Below the pieces are notes generated by a model, which saw only the letters and a program-made list of their open reading frames with translations, was not told the origin of the DNA and did no database searches. Source: Actinoplanes xinjiangensis (lineage in GTDB: Bacteria > Actinomycetota > Actinomycetes > Mycobacteriales > Micromonosporaceae). From it: 64,000 nt of DNA. Where the stretch lies: the NCBI RefSeq assembly GCF_003148685.1, contig NZ_QGGR01000002.1, positions 186,001 through 250,000 of the forward strand, written 5' to 3'. The position numbers and the translations under genes were made by a program. This document shows, piece after piece, positions 60,197 through 64,000 of the stretch (the stretch's first letter is position 1; each line of letters starts with the position of its first letter).

Positions 60197-61480
60197 TCAA
60201 CGCGACTGCGCTGGCCCGGTCCGCGTCGGCTTCGCTGATCTCGCGCTGGTGAGCGGTTTGCCCGTCCGGATCGGGTCGTCCGTTCGGCGCGGTTCAGTGG
60301 TCAGTGCCGGTTTCCGGACGGGCGCCGGTCCGCGATCAGGCTTCGCGGCCCGGCCGGACCGGCCTGATGCGGCGTCCTGGGGGACCTTCCGGTCGGCCGG
60401 GTCGGGCCCGGCCTTACGCACACCCGGCCGCCCCGGCCCCGGTTGCCGTGTACCTCGCCGATCGGGCTCTCGCACACCCTGGTCCCGCTTACCCCGTCCT
60501 CGCTGACCAGGCTCCCGCTGACTCTGGTCCCGCGCACTTCGCCCTCGCTGACCCGGCTCCCGCTGACCCGGCTTCCCGGCACCCCGCCGGCCCGGTTCCC
60601 GCGCACCCGGGTCCCGCGTTCCGGGCGCCGAGGTGGGGCGCCGGTCTCCGGTCGCCGGACCGGGCTGCCCGGCGGAAGGTGCCGTGCCCGGTTTCCGGAG
60701 CACCGCATCCGGGTCTCCGCTGGGCGATTCGCGGTCCGGCGGGCGACGGATGACCAGGCCACCGATACCGCTTTCGGCGCGGATCGCGAACCGGTTCCGG
60801 GCCAGGCCGAAGCCCGGTTCCCGGAGCACCGCCCCGGCGCCGGTGCCGTTGTTGGCGATCCAGGGTGTCTCCACCGATCCGGCACCCTCCGCGAGGTGGA
60901 CACGAACCGGAACACCGCGCCGCACCGACACGATCGCCGTGCCGATCCCACCGGTGAAGACGACCGGCACCGTCCCGTCCGGCTCCGGCAGCCACACCTC
61001 GGCCAGCCCCGCGGCACCGACCTCGACCCGCTGCACCCGCCCGTCCCGCAGGTTGAGCTGCTGCTCGCCCGCCCCGGCCGGGAGGCGGATGTCCCACCGC
61101 ACACTCCGGTTCAGGACGATCCACACCTCGTCGAGCCCGTCCCCCTCGGCTTCGGACAGCCGCACCGTGACCCGGCCACCACGGCGCTCGACGACCGGCA
61201 CGACACCCGCGTCGGAGGCGGTGCTGATCCGGTAGAGCAGGCCCGGCAGCCGCGCGAACCGTACCCGTACCCGCGCCGCGGCATCACCCACGGTGAGCCA
61301 GGCGGCGGTCCGCCCGTCCAGCGGCCCGGCGACCACCCGCTCGTCCACCACCGGCGCGACGATCGGCGAGGACGGCCCGGTGGGCGCCGTCCAGACCATC
61401 GCGACGCCTCCCACGGCCAGCGCCGCAACCCCGGCGGCGACGACAATTGAGCGACGGAGACGCAAGTCGGTGGGCACCAT
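60197..61480 (-). CDS. exported protein with basic low-complexity C-terminal repeats, hypothetical
   Basis: A 427-residue protein with an N-terminal membrane or signal helix (about residues 10-31). Residues ~45-245 look like an extracytoplasmic beta-rich domain (VRVRFARLPGLLYRIST, VWIVLNRSVRWDIRLP, GGIGTAIVSVRRGVPVRVHL). The C-terminal ~170 residues are Arg/Gly/Pro-rich with loose repeats of the type PGQREPGQRGR and KRDQ, highly basic and disordered. I recognise no family. The tail could bind nucleic acid or acidic wall polymers. ATG 61480 is chosen; ATG 61525 would add 15 residues. Confidence 0.7.
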   Translation of the reverse strand: MVPTDLRLRRSIVVAAGVAALAVGGVAMVWTAPTGPSSPIVAPVVDERVVAGPLDGRTAAWLTVGDAAARVRVRFARLPGLLYRISTASDAGVVPVVERRGGRVTVRLSEAEGDGLDEVWIVLNRSVRWDIRLPAGAGEQQLNLRDGRVQRVEVGAAGLAEVWLPEPDGTVPVVFTGGIGTAIVSVRRGVPVRVHLAEGAGSVETPWIANNGTGAGAVLREPGFGLARNRFAIRAESGIGGLVIRRPPDRESPSGDPDAVLRKPGTAPSAGQPGPATGDRRPTSAPGTRDPGAREPGRRGAGKPGQREPGQRGRSARDQSQREPGQRGRGKRDQGVREPDRRGTRQPGPGRPGVRKAGPDPADRKVPQDAASGRSGRAAKPDRGPAPVRKPALTTEPRRTDDPIRTGKPLTSARSAKPTRTGPAQSR

Positions 61481-61544
61481 CGGACAACGGAGAATCGGCC
61501 GAACGGGTGACGGCGATCTGCCCATATCGAGCCAGACTATCCGG

Positions 61545-61754
61545 GTGCGATCTGTCGGTTTCCTCTCCGAGCGTCAGCGCCGCCTCGCCTGGGTCGGCTT
61601 CCTTCTGGCTGCCTTCCAGGCTCCGTTGGCAGCAAAGCTGGTTGATGACGCGTCCTGGTTCTTCGCCGTCGTAGTGGCCATGGTGGTAGCCACCGTGATC
61701 ATCGCCGACGACGCCGAGCGCCGCCGCCCCGAAACAGTCGACTACTCGGAGTAA
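61545..61754 (+). CDS. small two-helix membrane protein, hypothetical
   Basis: A 69-residue protein (MRSVGFLSERQRRLAWVGFL) with helices at about 15-31 and 38-55 and an acidic tail (ADDAERRRPETVDYSE). GTG 61545 lacks a clear ribosome site. Codon use matches the neighbours. Divergent from the basic exported protein. Confidence 0.55.
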   Translation: MRSVGFLSERQRRLAWVGFLLAAFQAPLAAKLVDDASWFFAVVVAMVVATVIIADDAERRRPETVDYSE

Positions 61755-62162
61755 CCCGACGGACCCTCCCGCCACCGGCCGACGGCTCGCTTGCGCGCTC
61801 TCGGCCGGCCCCCTCACCGGCCCCGCCGTCCTTCCCACCGGTCGGCGACCTGGCCCGCTGTCGCCCGAATGAGCGGCCACCCGGCCATCGTCACGCCCAT
61901 CGGCCGACGGTTCATGCCGGCTTCCAGGCCACTGCCAGCGCACCGCCTCGGGCTCGTTCCGCCCGGGGTCGTGCCGGCTTCCAGCCCGTAGCCCACGGAC
62001 CACCTCGGCCCGTGCCAACTCGGCCCTGGCTCGTGCCGCGCCGGCTCCTGCCGGCTTTCCAGGCTGCTGCCTGCGGACCGCCTTCGGGGACCGTTCAGTC
62101 CGTGCATCGCGGGCCGTCGTCCTGGCGCCGCGATCAGCCGGTGGTGTCCGCCACCACCGCGA
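61755..62162. repeat. intergenic region with loose GCCGGCTTCCAG repeats
   Basis: GCCGGCTTCCAG occurs at 61916-61927 and 61973-61984, and GCCGGCTTTCCAG at 62050-62062, each followed by similar GC-rich sequence (CCACGGACC, CTGCGGACC). A pair of GCGATCAGNCGGTGG copies ends the region near 62131 and 62158. No credible gene. Confidence 0.55.
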
Positions 62163-62669
62163 TCAGTCGGTGGATTCCTCGACCCGTCCGGGCCGGGCCT
62201 CGTGCCCCGGTCGGCCGTGGGTGCGGCGGCGTTCCTTGAGTTCCGCCTCGTACAGATGCCGTCGACCGCCCGCCAGTCGTTCCCGCGCATCACGCTCGAT
62301 GTCGCGGAACTCGGCGTAGTACCCGTCGTCGAACTCCTCGACGATCTGGAACGTCCAGTGCCCCGGAATGACGTTGCGCCCGATCAGCTCCCGCTCGATC
62401 CGCTCAGCCGTCTCGGTGTGCCCCGCCTGCATGAACAACGAGACCGCGTCATCGAGCGCGAAGTCCGCCTGCCCGATGAGCTGGTGCGCACTGTAGAGAT
62501 GCCCGCGCACCCGTTCCACGGTCTCCAGGGCCTCACTGAGCTTGCCGAGTGCCTCGACGGTGACGTCGTTCAGCCCATCGGGCCGCCGGTGCGCCGAGTC
62601 GGGCCCGCTCTCCACCACGGCCGGCTCCTCACCGCCGCCCGTAGCCGCGTGCTGTTCCGCCACGCTCAT
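62163..62669 (-). CDS. conserved-type hypothetical cytoplasmic protein
   Basis: A 168-residue soluble protein. Residues ~35-80 are helical (VEALGKLSEALETVERVRGH), then ALDDAVSLFMQAGHTETAER and IVEEFDDGYYAEFRDIERDA; the C-terminus is basic (KERRRTHGRPGH). No catalytic motif or membrane segment. I have seen similar actinobacterial proteins without assigned function. ATG 62669 has GGGAGCGGAG upstream. Confidence 0.75.
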   Translation of the reverse strand: MSVAEQHAATGGGEEPAVVESGPDSAHRRPDGLNDVTVEALGKLSEALETVERVRGHLYSAHQLIGQADFALDDAVSLFMQAGHTETAERIERELIGRNVIPGHWTFQIVEEFDDGYYAEFRDIERDARERLAGGRRHLYEAELKERRRTHGRPGHEARPGRVEESTD

Positions 62670-62866
62670 TCTCCGCTCCCTCCACACCGCCACCAGCCAG
62701 AACGCTTCCACCCGCCGCCTGGCGGATTCCCTCACCGGCCCACCCGGCAGACAGCGGCCGGACGGCGTGGTGCGCGTCGCCGGCCGGCACTCAAGGCGAT
62801 TTCCCGGGTTCGGCGAGTTCAACCTGCCTGCAACGGTGATGGACCCGTCGGTCACCCTGGGCTACC

Positions 62867-62872
62867 TAACGT
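62867..62872 (+). promoter_or_regulatory. -10 box of leaderless 118-aa protein transcript
   Basis: TAACGT, 7 nt before ATG 62880. Confidence 0.5.
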
Positions 62873-62879
62873 TCTTCTC

Positions 62880-63236
62880 ATGAATGGCCTGTTCAGCAAC
62901 GCCGCCGCCCGCGCTGCTCAGCGCTCCGCCCACGCTTCGCTCGCCGACCTGACCGCCGCTGTCGGCGTGACCGGTCTCGCCGCCGCCCAGGCGAACCCCG
63001 GCCTCATGTCGGTGATCGACCAGCACGCCGCCGGCGTCCGGGACAGCCTCAACGCCGACTCCCGTCCACTGACCGCGATCCTGCTCGCGGCCTACGCCGA
63101 AGGTGTTCGCGACGCCGCGTTCCAGCACGGCTGGGCCGCTCCCGAGGGCGACATCGACTGGTCCGACAGCGACTGGGTACTCCGCCGTCTCCTCGCCGTC
63201 TGCATGCTGGCCACCACCCTGCCGGCCCCGAACTGA
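62880..63236 (+). CDS. hypothetical protein, alanine-rich
   Basis: A 118-residue, mostly helical soluble protein starting MNGLFSNAAARAAQRSAHAS and ending RRLLAVCMLATTLPAPN; it contains DIDWSDSDWVLRRLLAVCML. No family recognised. The leaderless -10 box supports the start. A strong stem-loop lies 135 bp after the stop. Confidence 0.65.
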   Translation: MNGLFSNAAARAAQRSAHASLADLTAAVGVTGLAAAQANPGLMSVIDQHAAGVRDSLNADSRPLTAILLAAYAEGVRDAAFQHGWAAPEGDIDWSDSDWVLRRLLAVCMLATTLPAPN

Positions 63237-63370
63237 CCAACCTCCCGGAACAGCGGCATCCCGCCACCCCGAACCGCGGCCCACGGCAGCGAATCCCGGT
63301 AGCAGCCGCTCCACCCTGACCGTCCCGGCCGGCTGATTCGGCCAGCCCTGCCACCCGAATCCCCGACCAT

Positions 63371-63404
63371 GAAGGCCGGCACCGGAACCCCGGTGCCGGC
63401 CTTC
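63371..63404 (+). terminator. strong stem-loop
   Basis: A perfect 14-bp stem (63372-63385 with 63390-63403) with a 4-nt loop. It could end transcription from the 118-aa gene or from a leftward gene beyond the edge. Confidence 0.8.
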
Positions 63405-63803
63405 CGTCATCCCACCTTCGCTCTTCCCGCTACCGCCCACCCGCCTCGGGGTCCCCCCAGCCATGGTCCTGCCGCCGCCGGGCCTCCCCATCGTGGTCCT
63501 CCGACCTCCGACCTCCGGGCTCCCGCCTCGGGCCTCTTGGCCCCAGTCCTCCCGCCGTGCCTCCCCGCCGTAGTCCTCCGGCCTCCAGGCCTCCGTGTTC
63601 GGGCCGTCAGGCCGTGGTCCTCCGACCTCCGGACCTCACACCTCCAGGCCTCCGTCTTCGAGCCGCCAAGCCGTAGTCCACCGGACCTCGCACCTCCGGG
63701 CCTCCAAGCCGTGGTCCTCCCGCCTCCGGGCCTCTCGGCCGTGGGCCTGCCGCACTGGTCCTCCCGCCTCTGGTCCGCCCCGTCGTGGTCTCCCCGCGTC
63801 CGG
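63405..63803. repeat. low-complexity CCTCCGG-rich region
   Basis: The plus strand is a pyrimidine-rich mosaic of CCTCCGACCTCCGG, GGCCTCC and GCCGTGGTCCTCC units repeated with irregular spacing (roughly 9-40 bp). Open frames on the minus strand are Gly/Arg/Pro-rich by composition only. Nothing here looks like a conserved gene. Confidence 0.6.
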
Positions 63804-64000
63804 TCACATCGGCCGCGGGCCTTCCACCGTCGGTTCCTCTCTTCGCGAACCGATCCGATCTCTTTCAGAGTGGCTTTCTCCGCTGCTGCCCGGCGTACTC
63901 ACCGTGGGCTCCTCCACCCCGGGTCGCACACCACCCAGCCGATCAGCGCCGGCAGCCGCGGATTCGTCAGCCTCGGCCTCCGCGACGGGCAGCGGCACGA
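63804..64000 (-). CDS. possible C-terminal end of a gene entering from the right edge
   Basis: An open frame runs from the window edge to a stop at 63804, with Ala/Glu/Asp-rich then Ser/Arg/Gly-rich sequence (PVAEAEADESAAAGADRLGG), as in a disordered C-terminus. Third-base GC is high at first and then decays. No conserved motif; it may be non-coding. Confidence 0.25.
   Translation of the reverse strand, partial: VPLPVAEAEADESAAAGADRLGGVRPGVEEPTVSTPGSSGESHSERDRIGSRREEPTVEGPRPM

Noticed and set aside
63607..63807. Minus-strand Gly/Arg/Pro-rich protein
   Set aside because: It follows from the CCTCCGG low-complexity repeats; no start signal and no conserved sequence.
1..64000. tRNA, rRNA, transposase genes or integration sites
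   Set aside because: None recognised on either strand while reading the window.

Overview
The window looks like chromosome from a high-GC actinomycete, most likely Micromonosporaceae (Actinoplanes-like). That placement is inference from GC-rich codon use, many GTG starts, phosphatidylinositol-mannoside genes, F420-type oxidoreductase, DUF4235/DUF3618/DUF1206 proteins and gene order. I see no rRNA, tRNA, CRISPR array, prophage or insertion sequence.

Positions 1-29,200 are a conserved core. From the left edge, mostly on the minus strand: the end of an acyl-ACP desaturase, hisS, an MBL hydrolase, a cyclophilin pair (plus), rel, apt, secF-secD-yajC, ruvB-ruvA-ruvC behind a LexA box, yebC, pdxT and divergent pdxS, then pimA, a PIM acyltransferase, pgsA, a HIT protein and thrS. 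As I recall it, this order parallels Mycobacterium tuberculosis Rv2580c-Rv2614c. Between pgsA and the HIT gene sits a 4-kb interruption: an EF-G-like GTPase, an FAD monooxygenase and a TetR regulator with a perfect 27-bp operator.

Positions 29,200-46,300 are accessory and physiological genes: an OmpR-type two-component pair followed by a large exported protein with a degenerate metalloprotease motif; adenosine deaminase and trans-aconitate methyltransferase; an aldo/keto reductase; a cold-shock protein beside a membrane-stress group (DUF4235, DUF3618, holin-like, MscS, DUF1206); a lipoprotein/GNAT divergent pair; a GH3 hexosaminidase; an LLM oxidoreductase; and a RecQ-type helicase carrying a UvrD/PcrA-like C-terminal Tudor module.

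Positions 46,300-64,000 hold an LCP cell-wall ligase, MBL and HXXEE proteins, VOC and AraC proteins, a tightly coupled ABC-2 exporter/NarL-type two-component operon, a GT4 glycosyltransferase, two SRPBCC proteins flanking a CrtI-like oxidoreductase, and several unrecognised small proteins.

Two window-wide patterns stand out. First, most long intergenic gaps hold their own tandem repeat, with periods from 22 to about 64 bp and a different sequence at each locus; the strongest is five tandem 55-bp hairpins at 48,851-49,155. Second, about a dozen genes lack a Shine-Dalgarno site and instead have a TANNNT -10 box exactly 6-7 nt before the start codon, the signature of leaderless transcripts.
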